Shown in pieces: positions 51,922 to 61,768 of a DNA stretch of 64,000 nucleotides. Both the position numbers and the translations under genes were made by a program. The notes beneath the pieces were generated by a model. The model saw only the letters and a list, made by a program, of their open reading frames with translations, searched no databases and was not told the origin of the DNA. This stretch comes from Albidovulum sp. (GTDB lineage: Bacteria > Pseudomonadota > Alphaproteobacteria > Rhodobacterales > Rhodobacteraceae). Location of the stretch: contig JACKKB010000009.1 of assembly GCA_020637635.1 (NCBI GenBank), forward strand, positions 62,001 to 126,000, written 5' to 3'. Each line of letters begins with the position of its first letter. Within the stretch, counting starts at the first letter, position 1.

Positions 51922-53199
51922 CTAGTGAATGCCGCGCCGGATGCGGCGGATCATGAACCAGACCGCAAGAGCCACGAGCGGCACGAGCCCGGCCGTCAGC
52001 GCCGACTTGGGCAGGTGCAGCGCCTCGGCGAAGGGCAGAAGCAGGTAGGTCGCAAGGCTCACCGCATAGTAGCTGATCGCCACCACCGAGAGCCCCTCGA
52101 CCGTGTGCTGGAGCCTCAGCTGCAGGTCCGCGCGCCGGTCCATGCTTTCCAGGAGCTTCTGGTTCTGCGCCGAGCGTTCGACATCGACCCGCGTGCGCAG
52201 AAGCTCGCCCGCCCGCTCGGCCCGCTCGGCCATCTGTTCAAGCCGCCGTTCGGCGGATTTCACCGTCCGCATCGCCGGATCGTAGCGCCGCATCATGAAT
52301 TCGCCGAAGGTCTGACGCCCGTCGAACCGCGTTTCGCGCAGGATCGACACGCGCTGGTTCACGATCGCCTCATAGGCGCCGGTGGCCCCGAAGCGGAAGG
52401 AATGGGCGACGGCGAGCGTCTCGAGCTCGGCCGAGATGTTCAGCAACCGGTGCAGCGTCTCTTCGCCATCGCCGTCCGGCGCCGAAATGGTCGCGACAAG
52501 CTCCGAGAGCTGCGGATCAAGCGCGCTGAGCCGCCCGCCAAGATCCCGCGCCCGGCCGAGACCCAGCATCGACATCGCCCGATAGGTCTCGATCTCGCAG
52601 AGCCGCTGGACGATCCGCCCGATCCGGCGATGGCCGATCCCCGGCCTTGCGAAGACCGCGAAACGCATCATGCCGGCGGGATCGATCTGGAAGTCGCCGG
52701 CGATGATCGCGCTTTCGTCCAGCACCCAGGAACAGGCCAGGCTTTCCGGCACCATCCAGTCGGCGACACTGCGACGCACGTGATCGAGATCCGCGGTCAG
52801 CGGCTCGACCCGAAGCAGGATCGCCGCCACCACCTTGCCCGGCGCCTTTGCCATCCAGTCGGCCGGGAAGACCTGCGCCTCGGCCGGGTCGAAGGGCCGT
52901 GCGCCGACACCACGCCCGAAGGCCGAATAGGTCACGAATTCGGTGTGGCTTTCCCATTTCAGATCGTAGCGCCCGATCCGCGCCGCGTGATGGGTGGCGC
53001 CCGCGGGCGGATGGGCGGCGCCATTGCGCTCGAGGAGCGCCAGAAGATGCGCCCGGTCGGCTGCCCGGTCGCGGTTATGCGCGTCGCTCGGTTCCTTGAC
53101 CGCGTAATAGACCGCGTGGCAAGGCGCCTCGAGCGACGGGAACGGCCGCGCATGCAGCTCGTTCACGAGGGCGTAGCGCTGGGGATGGTTGTCGATCAT
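51922..53199 (-). CDS. DUF3422 family membrane protein
   Basis: 425 aa from MIDNHPQRYALVNELHARPF, the typical N-terminal block of this family. The middle has long coiled or helical stretches (SAERRLEQMAERAERAGELL; RTRVDVERSAQNQKLLESMD). Two C-terminal membrane helices follow (residues ~375-395 and ~400-418), and the protein ends RIRRGIH. Function is unknown in the family. It converges on the peptide transporter operon with a 3-base gap. Confidence 0.92.
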   Translation of the reverse strand: MIDNHPQRYALVNELHARPFPSLEAPCHAVYYAVKEPSDAHNRDRAADRAHLLALLERNGAAHPPAGATHHAARIGRYDLKWESHTEFVTYSAFGRGVGARPFDPAEAQVFPADWMAKAPGKVVAAILLRVEPLTADLDHVRRSVADWMVPESLACSWVLDESAIIAGDFQIDPAGMMRFAVFARPGIGHRRIGRIVQRLCEIETYRAMSMLGLGRARDLGGRLSALDPQLSELVATISAPDGDGEETLHRLLNISAELETLAVAHSFRFGATGAYEAIVNQRVSILRETRFDGRQTFGEFMMRRYDPAMRTVKSAERRLEQMAERAERAGELLRTRVDVERSAQNQKLLESMDRRADLQLRLQHTVEGLSVVAISYYAVSLATYLLLPFAEALHLPKSALTAGLVPLVALAVWFMIRRIRRGIH

Positions 53200-53328
53200 C
53201 GGCCGGCCGTTCGTTTTCTGCGGCGACACTAGCGCCCGCGGACGAAAACACACCGCCCGACCGCTGCCGTGAAAGGCACGCGGACGTATACTTGTATTTG
53301 TGCAACGCTGCCGCCCCGGCCGGCCGTC

Positions 53329-53637
53329 TCAGGCGAGATGCGTCGCGAAAGGCCCGAGCGTTCGTGACCAGGCAGGTTCGGCCGCGGCCGCGTCTGAGCG
53401 CGGCGTCGTGTCGTTGTGAAATCCTTGGTTGGCGCCCTCGCAGATGAAGGCCTCGTAGCGCTTGCCATAGGCCCTTAGCGCCGCCTCGTACTCTGGCCGG
53501 CCCTCGTTGATCCGCGTGTCGCGCCCGGCGTAGAGCATCAGCAACGGCGCCTCGATCCTGGGCAGATCCGCCGCGGGCGGCTGGCGGCCGTAGAAGGGAA
53601 CCCCGGCGGCAAACCTGCCCGCGCGCTCGATGAACCC
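53329..53637 (-). pseudogene. truncated dienelactone hydrolase-family gene
   Basis: About 100 codons resemble only the C-terminal half of carboxymethylenebutenolidase-type enzymes: GVPFYGRQPPAADLPRIEAP, LLMLYAGRDTRINEG (with the family Asp), GKRYEAFICEGANQGFHND, and a final segment PAWSRTLGPFATHLA. The N-terminal half with the nucleophile is missing; upstream sequence is unrelated GC-rich DNA. The catalytic His normally before GFHND is Gln here. Both facts argue for a dead remnant. Confidence 0.75.
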
Positions 53638-53816
53638 GCGCCCGGGACATCTTTCCGTGCGCCTAGCCGTCGAAGATCTCGGGGATGCAGGGGGCGAGGT
53701 CCCTGGCGCTCCCCCGGGGCTCGGGTCCGGTCTCGGGATCCCTGGAGGATACCCCGCTGCGAAAGGAGGGAGGATAGACCGGGGCACGCCGGTCGCCCCC
53801 CCGGCACAAGACCGCG

Positions 53817-53838
53817 GGCCCGCCGCAATGGGCGGGCC
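53817..53838 (-). terminator. candidate hairpin terminator downstream of pntB
   Basis: GGCCCGCC and GGCGGGCC form an 8-bp stem around a 6-base loop, 38 bases after the pntB stop in the minus-strand sense. The trailing T content is weak, so termination is uncertain. The 239 bases from 53638 to 53875 otherwise hold no gene. Confidence 0.45.
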
Positions 53839-53875
53839 TCACGCCTGTCGTTCGGCCCCCCCCCCTCGGGCCGGA

Positions 53876-55309
53876 TCAGTCGAGCATCGGCAGCAGGCTG
53901 TCCACCGACTTCTTGGCGTCGCCGTAGAACATCCGCGTGTTGTCCTTGTAGAACAAGGGGTTCTCGATGCCGGAATAGCCGGTTCCCTGCCCGCGCTTGG
54001 AGACGAAGACCTGCTTGGCCTTCCAGCATTCCAGCACCGGCATCCCGGCGATGGGCGAGTTCGGGTCTTCCTGCGCGGCCGGATTCACGATGTCGTTCGA
54101 GCCGATGACGATGGCGACATCGGTCTCCGGGAAGTCCGCGTTGATCTCGTCCATCTCCAGCACGATGTCGTAGGGCACCTTGGCCTCGGCCAAAAGCACG
54201 TTCATGTGGCCGGGCAGCCGGCCCGCGACCGGGTGGATGGCAAAGCGCACGGTCTTGCCCTTCGCGCGCAGCTTGCGCGTCAGCTCGCTGACCGATTGCT
54301 GGGCCTGCGCCACCGCCATGCCGTAGCCGGGGATGATGATGACGCTGTCGGCTTCGTTCAGCGCCGCGGCCACGCCTTCGGCGTCGATCGCGATCTGTTC
54401 GCCCGTCACCTCCATCTGCGGCCCGGCGGTATTGCCGAACCCGCCGAGGATGACGCTGATGAACGACCGGTTCATCGCCTTGCACATGATGTAGCTGAGG
54501 ATCGCGCCCGAGGAGCCGACAAGTGCGCCGACCACGATCAGGAGATCGTTGCCGAGCGAGAAGCCGATCGCGGCCGCGGCCCAGCCCGAATAGCTGTTGA
54601 GCATGGAGACCACGACCGGCATGTCCGCGCCGCCGATCCCCATGATCAGGTGATAGCCGATGAAGAAGGCGAGAAGCGTCATCGCGATCAACGTCCAGAC
54701 CCCGGCGCCATTGACGTAGGCAAGCAGGAGCAGAACCGACAGGAGCGCCGCGCCGGCATTCAGGAGATGTCCGCCCGGAAGCTTCTCGGCCTTGGACGTG
54801 AGCTTGCCCGCGAGCTTGCCGAAGGCGACGACCGAGCCGGTGAAGGTCACCGCCCCGATGAAGACGCCGAGGAAGACCTCGACGCGCATGATCGAAAGCT
54901 CGATCGGCGTCTTGTGGGCCAGAACCGCGGCAAACCCCGTCAGGGCGTGGCGTGCGGTCTCGTCCATCGCGGCCACGCGCGCGGCCTCGATATGGGCGTT
55001 GTAGCCGATGAAGACCGCGGCGAGGCCGACGAGCGAATGCATCGCGGCGACAAGCTGGGGCATCTCGGTCATCTGCACGCGCTGTGCCACGATCCAGCCG
55101 ATGACCCCGCCGGCAAGCACCAGCAGCACCGAGAGGACCCAGAGGCCCGAACCCGGCCCGATCAGGGTGGCGACCACGGCAAGCGCCATGCCGACGATCC
55201 CGTACCAGACCGCGCGCTTGGCGCTTTCCTGCCCCGAGAGCCCGCCGAGCGAGAGGATGAAGAGCACCGCCGCGACGACATAGGCGGCCGTTGTGAATCC
55301 GAATTCCAT
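53876..55309 (-). CDS. pntB: NAD(P) transhydrogenase subunit beta
   Basis: 477 aa; start MEFGFTTAAYVVAAVLFILS. Nine or so membrane helices in the first ~290 residues, with GSSGAILSYIMCKAMNRSFI near the junction. The C-terminal cytoplasmic NADP(H)-binding domain has IIIPGYGMAVAQAQQSV, FAIHPVAGRLPGHMNVLLAE and IGSNDIVNPAAQEDPNSPIA. With PntA it couples proton flow to NADPH formation. Gap to pntA is 13 bases. Confidence 0.97.
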   Translation of the reverse strand: MEFGFTTAAYVVAAVLFILSLGGLSGQESAKRAVWYGIVGMALAVVATLIGPGSGLWVLSVLLVLAGGVIGWIVAQRVQMTEMPQLVAAMHSLVGLAAVFIGYNAHIEAARVAAMDETARHALTGFAAVLAHKTPIELSIMRVEVFLGVFIGAVTFTGSVVAFGKLAGKLTSKAEKLPGGHLLNAGAALLSVLLLLAYVNGAGVWTLIAMTLLAFFIGYHLIMGIGGADMPVVVSMLNSYSGWAAAAIGFSLGNDLLIVVGALVGSSGAILSYIMCKAMNRSFISVILGGFGNTAGPQMEVTGEQIAIDAEGVAAALNEADSVIIIPGYGMAVAQAQQSVSELTRKLRAKGKTVRFAIHPVAGRLPGHMNVLLAEAKVPYDIVLEMDEINADFPETDVAIVIGSNDIVNPAAQEDPNSPIAGMPVLECWKAKQVFVSKRGQGTGYSGIENPLFYKDNTRMFYGDAKKSVDSLLPMLD

Positions 55310-55322
55310 GACTTCGGCCCCC

Positions 55323-56894
55323 TTACGACTTCTGGAACATGGCGAGCATGCGCCGGGTGACCAGGAAGCCACCGAAGATGTTGATCCCGGCCATGAAGAC
55401 CGACAGTGCCGCGAGCAGGATCACCAGGAAGGATCCCGAGCCGATCTGCATGAGCGCGCCGAGGATGATGATCGACGAGATCGCGTTCGTGACCGCCATC
55501 AGTGGCGTGTGCAGCGAATGCGAGACGTTCCAGATCACCTGGAAGCCGATGAAGACCGAGAGCACGAAGACGATGAAGTGCTGCATGAAGCTGGCCGGGG
55601 CGACGAGCCCGACGAGCAGCAGGAGCACGCCGCCGAGTGCGAGCAACCCCACCTGCTGGCGCGTCTCGGCCCGGAAGGCGGCGATCTCGTTCGCGCGCTT
55701 CTCCTCCGGCGTCGGCTCCTTCGGCTTCTCCTTCTTCTGCACCGCGATCGCCTGGATCTTCGGCGGCGGCGGCGGGAAGGTGATCGCGCCGGCATGGGTG
55801 ACAGTCGCGCCGCGGATCACGTCATCTTCCATGTTCTGGTTGATGGCGCCGTCCTTGCCCGGCGTAAGATCGGACACCATGTGCCTGATGTTGTTCGAAT
55901 AAAGCGTGGAGGACTGGGTCGCCATCCGGCTCGGGAAGTCGGTGTAGCCGATGATGGTCACGCCGTTGTCGGAGACGACCTTCTCGTCCGGCCTGGTCAG
56001 TTCGCAGTTGCCGCCGCGCTCGGCCGCCAGATCGACGATGACCGAGCCGGGCTTCATCGCCTCGACCATGTCCTTCGTCCAGAGAACCGGCGCGTCGCGG
56101 CCCGGGATGAGCGCGGTGGTGATGACGATGTCCATCTCCGGCGCCAGTTCGCGGAACTTCTTCAGCTGCGCCTCGCGGAACTCCGGCGACGAGGGCGCGG
56201 CATAGCCGCCCGTCGCCGCGCCGTCCGTCTGGTTTTCGGCGAAGTCGAGATAGACGAACTCGGCCCCCATCGATTCGATCTGCTCGGCAACCTCGGGCCG
56301 CACGTCGAAGGCATAGGTGATCGCGCCGAGCGAGGTGGCGGTGCCGATCGCCGCCAGCCCCGCGACGCCGGCGCCGACGATCAGCACCTTGGCCGGCGGC
56401 ACCTTGCCCGCCGCCGTCACCTGGCCGGTGAAGAAGCGGCCGAAGTTGTTGCCGGCCTCGATCACCGCGCGGTAGCCGGCGATGTTGGCCATCGAGGACA
56501 ACGCGTCCATCTTCTGCGCCCGGCTGATCCGCGGCACCATGTCCATCGCGATCACGGTCGCGCCCTGCTTCTCGGCCAGCGCGAGAAGCTCCTTGTTCTG
56601 AGCCGGGTAGAAGAAGGAGATGAGCGTCTGACCGGCTCCGAGGCGCCTGGTCTCGGTCGTGCTCGGCGGACGCACCTTGGCGATCACCTCGGCCTCCTTG
56701 AAGAGCGCCGCCGCGGTCTTGACCACCTTGACGCCGGCCGCCTCGTAGGCGGCGTCGGAAAACCCCGCCGCCGCGCCCGCGCCCGCCTCGATGAGGCATG
56801 AGTGACCGAGTTTCTGAAGCTGCACGGCCGAGTCCGGCGTCATCGCCACCCGGTTCTCGCCCGCGAAGGTCTCCTTCGGTGTTCCGATCTTCAC
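55323..56894 (-). CDS. pntA: NAD(P) transhydrogenase subunit alpha
   Basis: 523 aa from a GTG (VKIGTPKETFAGENRVAMTP) with GGGGAGAG upstream. N-terminal alanine-dehydrogenase/PNT domain: LIEAGAGAAAGFSD and VLIVGAGVAGLAAIGTATSL (NAD site), then GYTDFPSRMATQSSTLYSNN. The C-terminal ~130 residues form four membrane helices (LLALGGVLLLLVGLVAPASF and more). This is the fused, E. coli-like form, not the split PntAA/PntAB seen in some alphaproteobacteria. Confidence 0.96.
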   Translation of the reverse strand: MKIGTPKETFAGENRVAMTPDSAVQLQKLGHSCLIEAGAGAAAGFSDAAYEAAGVKVVKTAAALFKEAEVIAKVRPPSTTETRRLGAGQTLISFFYPAQNKELLALAEKQGATVIAMDMVPRISRAQKMDALSSMANIAGYRAVIEAGNNFGRFFTGQVTAAGKVPPAKVLIVGAGVAGLAAIGTATSLGAITYAFDVRPEVAEQIESMGAEFVYLDFAENQTDGAATGGYAAPSSPEFREAQLKKFRELAPEMDIVITTALIPGRDAPVLWTKDMVEAMKPGSVIVDLAAERGGNCELTRPDEKVVSDNGVTIIGYTDFPSRMATQSSTLYSNNIRHMVSDLTPGKDGAINQNMEDDVIRGATVTHAGAITFPPPPPKIQAIAVQKKEKPKEPTPEEKRANEIAAFRAETRQQVGLLALGGVLLLLVGLVAPASFMQHFIVFVLSVFIGFQVIWNVSHSLHTPLMAVTNAISSIIILGALMQIGSGSFLVILLAALSVFMAGINIFGGFLVTRRMLAMFQKS

Positions 56895-57014
56895 TGTCTC
56901 TCCCCTTCCGAACCGGCGATGCCCGCAATCGCGCAAGATTTTTACCCTCAGCGCGAAAGCGCCGGCAACCTGTTTTTCGGAAATGGGGTCGCAATCCCGC
57001 CGGGGCGTGTCGTC

Positions 57015-57455
57015 TCAGAGCCAGCGGCGGGTGCCGGCGCAATAGTCCTCGTATTGCTCGCCGAAATGCGCAGCAAGCCGCGCTTCCTCGTCCCGGATGA
57101 AGCGGGTCTGGATCACCCACATGAAGACCGCGACAAGTGGCAGGGCCAGAAGCGCGTCCCACGAAAAGCAAAAACCCGTCAGGACGATCGCATCGCCGAG
57201 ATAGATCGGGTTGCGGCTGAGGCGGAAGATGCCGCCGTAGACCAGCGCCGCGGGATCGCGCCGCGGGATCACGGTCGTGCGCGCCACCAGCATCTGCAGG
57301 GCGGCGATGGCCATCACGATCAGCCCGAAACTCACCAGCACGGCGCCGACCGTATGGTTGAATTCGCTGTGCACCGGCACCGCCGCGCCGATGGCGCCGC
57401 AGAGCGCGGCAAAACCCGCGAGCCACACTGGGGGAAAGTCTATTTCCTTTGCCAT
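57015..57455 (-). CDS. ICMT/PEMT-type membrane methyltransferase family protein
   Basis: 146 aa with four hydrophobic segments. The signature of the isoprenylcysteine carboxyl methyltransferase-like family is clear: GGIFRLSRNPIYLGDAIVLT in the middle and TRFIRDEEARLAAHFGEQYE followed by Tyr and a final RRWL. The methyl acceptor in bacteria is generally unknown. It stands alone, 120 bp from pntA on the same strand. Confidence 0.9.
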   Translation of the reverse strand: MAKEIDFPPVWLAGFAALCGAIGAAVPVHSEFNHTVGAVLVSFGLIVMAIAALQMLVARTTVIPRRDPAALVYGGIFRLSRNPIYLGDAIVLTGFCFSWDALLALPLVAVFMWVIQTRFIRDEEARLAAHFGEQYEDYCAGTRRWL

Positions 57456-57642
57456 TTCCGGTCTTTACTCGTTCCGCCCGTCTGCCCCACGGCCCTCGTC
57501 TAGGCGCTGACTTTGTCATCCAAAAGACGAAAGTCCGGCGAAAGCGGGCTCACGCGCGCAACGATGGGTGATGGATTTTGCCGCCGGAATCGCCAAAACT
57601 CGCCCCCGTGGCGCGAACCGCGGCCACCCATCCGGAGCCGCC

Positions 57643-58839
57643 ATGACCGATCTCTTCGCCGAAACCCGCGCCGCCTTCGATCTGCCCGAGGGCGTGATCT
57701 ACCTTGACGGCAACTCGCTCGGGCCGCTGCCGCGCGCCGCCGCGGCGCGGATCGCCCGCACCGTGACCGAGGAATGGGGCGCGATGCTCATCACCGCCTG
57801 GAACCGCGCCGGCTGGATGGAGATGCCGCGCCGCCTCGGCGACCGGATCGGCCGCCTGATCGGTGCCGCGCCGGGAAGCGTGGTTCTGGGCGACACGCTG
57901 TCGATCAAGGTCTACCAGGCGCTCGCCGCCGCGCTTGCGCTGCGCCCCGGACGCCGCGTGATCCTCTCGGACAGCGGCAATTTCCCGACGGATCTCTACA
58001 TGGCCGAGGGGCTGGTGAAGACGCTCGACGCCGGCCACGAGTTGCGCGTCGTCGCCCCCGAGGACATCGCCGCGGCCATCGACGACGATCTCGCCGTGCT
58101 GATGCTGACCGAGGTCGACTATCGCAGCGGCCGGCGCCATGACATGGCCGCCCTGACCGCGCGTGCCCACGCCGCCGGGGCGCTCGCCATCTGGGACCTC
58201 GCGCATTCGGCCGGCGCGCTGCCCGTCGACCTGGCCGGTGCCGGCGCCGATTTCGCCGTCGGCTGCACCTACAAGTATCTCAATGCCGGTCCCGGCGCCC
58301 CTGCCTTCATCTATGTCGCGCCGGCGCTGCAGGAGGCGGCGCAACCCGCTCTTTCGGGATGGCTCGGCCATGCCGCGCCCTTCGCCTTCGACCCCGCCTA
58401 CCGCCCCGGCACCGGCATCGAGCGGATGCGCGTCGGCACGCCGCCGGTCTTGCAGATGGCGGCACTCGACGCCGCGCTCGACATCTGGGACCGGGTCGAC
58501 ATGGGCGCGGTCCGCACCCGCTCGGTCGAGCTGACCGAAGCCTTCATCCGCGGCGTCGAGGCCACCTGCCCCGAGCTCGCGCTCGTCTCGCCCCGCGACG
58601 CCGACCGGCGCGGCAGCCAGGTGAGCTTTCGCCACCCCGAGGGCTATGCGATCATCCAGGCCCTGATCGCCAGGGGCGTGATCGGCGACTTCCGCGCCCC
58701 CGACATCCTGCGTTTCGGTTTCACGCCGCTCTATACGACGGCGGCCGAGGTCGAGGCCGCGGTGGCGCGGATCGCCGAAGTCATGTCGGGCCGGCTCTGG
58801 GATCGTGCCGAATTCCGCCAGCGCGCCGCGGTGACCTGA
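57643..58839 (+). CDS. kynU: kynureninase
   Basis: 398-aa PLP enzyme cleaving kynurenine to anthranilate and alanine. Start at MTDLFAETRAAFDLPEGVIY. Family blocks: YLDGNSLGPLPRAAAARIAR, GAMLITAWNRAGWMEMPRRL, DSGNFPTDLYMAEGL, EVDYRSGRRHDM, WDLAHSAGALPVDL and GCTYKYLNAGPGAPAF, where the Lys is the expected Schiff base. No other kynurenine-pathway gene is adjacent. Confidence 0.96.
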   Translation: MTDLFAETRAAFDLPEGVIYLDGNSLGPLPRAAAARIARTVTEEWGAMLITAWNRAGWMEMPRRLGDRIGRLIGAAPGSVVLGDTLSIKVYQALAAALALRPGRRVILSDSGNFPTDLYMAEGLVKTLDAGHELRVVAPEDIAAAIDDDLAVLMLTEVDYRSGRRHDMAALTARAHAAGALAIWDLAHSAGALPVDLAGAGADFAVGCTYKYLNAGPGAPAFIYVAPALQEAAQPALSGWLGHAAPFAFDPAYRPGTGIERMRVGTPPVLQMAALDAALDIWDRVDMGAVRTRSVELTEAFIRGVEATCPELALVSPRDADRRGSQVSFRHPEGYAIIQALIARGVIGDFRAPDILRFGFTPLYTTAAEVEAAVARIAEVMSGRLWDRAEFRQRAAVT

Positions 58840-59017
58840 TCGACGCCGGATTCGGCCTTAATTCCGCCGCACGAGATCCCTAAGGAGGCGGCGCCAGACT
58901 GCGCGGGCGGAGTATCTGCCATTGTCCCGAACCGACAGTCTGGTTGAGGCCGCAGCCGGCGCGCCATCAGGTTTCGGTACAGCAACGGGTCCGGCCCCGG
59001 CGCAATTCGAGTGACAG

Positions 59018-61759
59018 ATGGCGACAACGTTCAGCTGGATCTATCTCGGGACCTGGGCGACGGATCTCGACCCGACCGAGGGCAACACGGTCGCGGAAAA
59101 TGCCGCGAGCCTTGTCGGAACCACCTTCGGCACCGTGGCCGATCCGCTCCTTACCCATGTCACTTCGGCGACGATGATCGACAACGGCGGCACTGCCGGG
59201 GTTCTCGATCAGGACAACACCGTTTCGAACGACCAGTTCACGACCAACATCGGGACCGGCACCGCCACCTACACATTCGATTCCTCGGCGATCTACAACG
59301 CGACGATCACCTACGTGAACGGCACGACCGCGACGGTGACCGCGGTCATCGCCCAGGATACCGCCGGCCACCTGTTCCTGGCGCCGGAATTCACCGCGAA
59401 CCCCGACACCATCGCCTACGAAGCCTCCGCAATCCGCTCGATCACCCTCAACAGCGTGAACGGCAACACGTTCACCGGCATGACCGCCGATCGCATCGTC
59501 ACCGGCTTCGATGACGGCATCGTCGAGGGCACCTCGGGCAACGACCTGATCAACGGCAGCTACATCGAACCGGCGGCGAACGGCTCCGACCGCGTCGACA
59601 ACAACGATGCGGTCCTCCCCGGCACCAGCGGCAACGACGATTACATCCGGGCCGGTGCCGGCAACGACACGGTCCTCGCGGGTGCCGGCAACGACACGAT
59701 CGATGGCGGCACCGGGGCCGATTCGATGAACGGTGGCGCGGGCGACGACACGTTCCTGCTTTCGGGCACCTTCGGCAACGACACGATCATCGGCGGCGAG
59801 GCCGGCGAGACCCAGGGCGACCTGGTCGATTCCACCGCGATCACCGCCAACGAGACGCTGACCTTCACCGCCAACGAGGCCGGTACCCTCGCCTCGGGCA
59901 GCTCGACCGCCACCTTCAGCCAGATCGAGCGCTTCGCCCTCGGCTCCGGCAACGATACCGTCAATGCCTCGGCCACCACCGCCGGCGTCAATGTCGATGC
60001 CGGCGGCGGCAACGATTCCATGCTCGGCGGCTCGGGCAACGACACGCTCGCGGGCGGCGCCGGCAACGACACGATCGACGGCGGCGCCGGGGCCGACAGC
60101 ATCGTGGCCGGCGACGGCGACGATACGATCAAGCTCACCGGCACCTTCGGCAACGACACGATCATCGGCGGCGAGGCGGGCGAGACCCAGGGCGACCTGG
60201 TCGATTCCACCGCGATCACCGCCAACGAGACGCTGACTTTCACCGCCAACGAGGCCGGTACCCTCGCCTCGGGCAGCTCGACCGCCACCTTCAGCCAGAT
60301 CGAGCGCTTCGCCCTCGGCTCCGGCAACGATACCGTCAATGCCTCGGCCACCACCGCCGGCGTCAATGTCGATGCCGGCGGCGGCAACGATTCCATGCTC
60401 GGCGGTTCGGGCAACGACACGCTCGCGGGCGGCGCCGGCAACGACACGATCGACGGCGGCGCCGGGGCCGACGTGCTGACCGGCGGCGCGGGCGACGACC
60501 GCTTCGTGCTTGCCAACGGCTTCGGCAACGACACGATCACCGGCGGCGAGACCGGCGAGACACAGGGCGACACGCTCGATGCGAGCGGGGTCACGACGTC
60601 TGGCACGCTCACCTATTCGGGTGCCGAGGCCGGAACGCTTACCACGTCCGGCTCGACCGCCAGCTTCAGCCAGATCGAGGCGGTGAAGCTCGGCTCGGGC
60701 AATGACACGGTGAACGCAACGGCCGCCGGAAGCGGCGTGAATGTCGACACCGGCGCCGGCAACGACCTCATCCTCGGCAGCAGCGGCAACGACACGATCG
60801 CCGGCGGCAGCGGGATGGACACGATCACGGGCGGCGCCGGAAACGACGTGATCAACCTCGGTGCGGGCGACGGCGTCGCCGACACGCTGATCATGACCGA
60901 TGGCTCGGGCGCCGATACGGTTTCGGGCTTTCTCGGCCCGATCGACAATGGCGACGGCACCTTTACCGGGCGCGATCTCATCGATGTCTCGCTCTTGCAC
61001 GACACCAACGGCAACCCGGTCAAGACCTGGGAGGTCGTCGTCACCGACACCAATGGCGACGGCACCGGCAGCGCCATCCTCACCTTCCCGAACGGCGAGA
61101 CGATCACCCTGATCGGCGTGCCGGTCGGCCAGGTCGATACCGGCGCCGAGCTTCATGCGATGGGCATCCCCTGCTTTACCGCCGGCACCCTCGTCGCAAC
61201 CCCCCTGGGCGAGCGCGCGGTCGAGACGCTGCGGCCGGGCGATCAGGTCATGACACGCGATCACGGGCCGCAGACCCTGCGCTGGATCGGGCGCCGCCGG
61301 GTTTCCGCGCGCGGGCACCTCGCGCCGGTGCTGATCCCCGCGGGCATTTTCGGAAACCGCCGTCCGCTGCGCGTCTCGCCACAGCACCGGATCCTGATCT
61401 CCGGCTACGAGACCGAGATGATGTTCGGCTGCGCGGAGGTTCTGGTCCCGGCCAAGTCGCTGATCGGACACGCAGACATCCGCCAGGAGGCGGGCGGCAG
61501 CGTCGACTACGTGCACATTCTCTTCGACCGCCACGAGATCGTTCTGGCCGAGGGCGCCGAGACCGAGAGCTTCTACCCCGGCAGCGAGGGGCTGAGCGCT
61601 CTCGATGCCGCGGCGCGGGACGAGATCTATGCGATCTTTCCAGAACTCCGGTCACTGGGCGCCACCTGCGCGCCGACCTCGCGCCGGTGCCTGACGCCGC
61701 GCGAGGCGCGCAAACTCTCGCTCGGCTGGCTCGAGGCGCCGCTGCAGCGCCTGGCCTGA
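59018..61759 (+). CDS. RTX-repeat protein with C-terminal Hint-type domain
   Basis: 913 aa. No signal peptide, as is common for type I secretion substrates. Residues ~180-620 hold many nonapeptide GGxGxDxxx-like repeats (GAGNDTVLAGAGNDTIDGG, GGAGADSIVAGDGDDTIKL) expected to bind calcium in a beta-roll, between beta-rich blocks. From ~residue 716 a Hint-like domain begins (CFTAGTLVATPLGERAVETL; RVSPQHRILISGYETEMMFG), as in many Rhodobacterales RTX proteins of the Hint_2 type. No asparagine-cysteine splice junction is obvious. No type I secretion genes are in the window; the substrate or target is unknown. Confidence 0.9.
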   Translation: MATTFSWIYLGTWATDLDPTEGNTVAENAASLVGTTFGTVADPLLTHVTSATMIDNGGTAGVLDQDNTVSNDQFTTNIGTGTATYTFDSSAIYNATITYVNGTTATVTAVIAQDTAGHLFLAPEFTANPDTIAYEASAIRSITLNSVNGNTFTGMTADRIVTGFDDGIVEGTSGNDLINGSYIEPAANGSDRVDNNDAVLPGTSGNDDYIRAGAGNDTVLAGAGNDTIDGGTGADSMNGGAGDDTFLLSGTFGNDTIIGGEAGETQGDLVDSTAITANETLTFTANEAGTLASGSSTATFSQIERFALGSGNDTVNASATTAGVNVDAGGGNDSMLGGSGNDTLAGGAGNDTIDGGAGADSIVAGDGDDTIKLTGTFGNDTIIGGEAGETQGDLVDSTAITANETLTFTANEAGTLASGSSTATFSQIERFALGSGNDTVNASATTAGVNVDAGGGNDSMLGGSGNDTLAGGAGNDTIDGGAGADVLTGGAGDDRFVLANGFGNDTITGGETGETQGDTLDASGVTTSGTLTYSGAEAGTLTTSGSTASFSQIEAVKLGSGNDTVNATAAGSGVNVDTGAGNDLILGSSGNDTIAGGSGMDTITGGAGNDVINLGAGDGVADTLIMTDGSGADTVSGFLGPIDNGDGTFTGRDLIDVSLLHDTNGNPVKTWEVVVTDTNGDGTGSAILTFPNGETITLIGVPVGQVDTGAELHAMGIPCFTAGTLVATPLGERAVETLRPGDQVMTRDHGPQTLRWIGRRRVSARGHLAPVLIPAGIFGNRRPLRVSPQHRILISGYETEMMFGCAEVLVPAKSLIGHADIRQEAGGSVDYVHILFDRHEIVLAEGAETESFYPGSEGLSALDAAARDEIYAIFPELRSLGATCAPTSRRCLTPREARKLSLGWLEAPLQRLA
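59765..60472 (+). repeat. 333-bp direct duplication in the RTX gene
   Basis: 59765-60097 and 60140-60472 are aligned at a 375-bp offset and differ at only three positions, all synonymous (GCC/GCG, ACC/ACT, GGC/GGT). The encoded 111-residue blocks are identical. A third, more diverged unit follows from about 60510. Confidence 0.9.
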
Positions 61760-61768
61760 CCGGGGGCG

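Noticed and set aside
59018..61759. Splicing intein
   Set aside because: The Hint-like domain is C-terminal with no downstream extein and no visible Asn-Cys/Ser junction.
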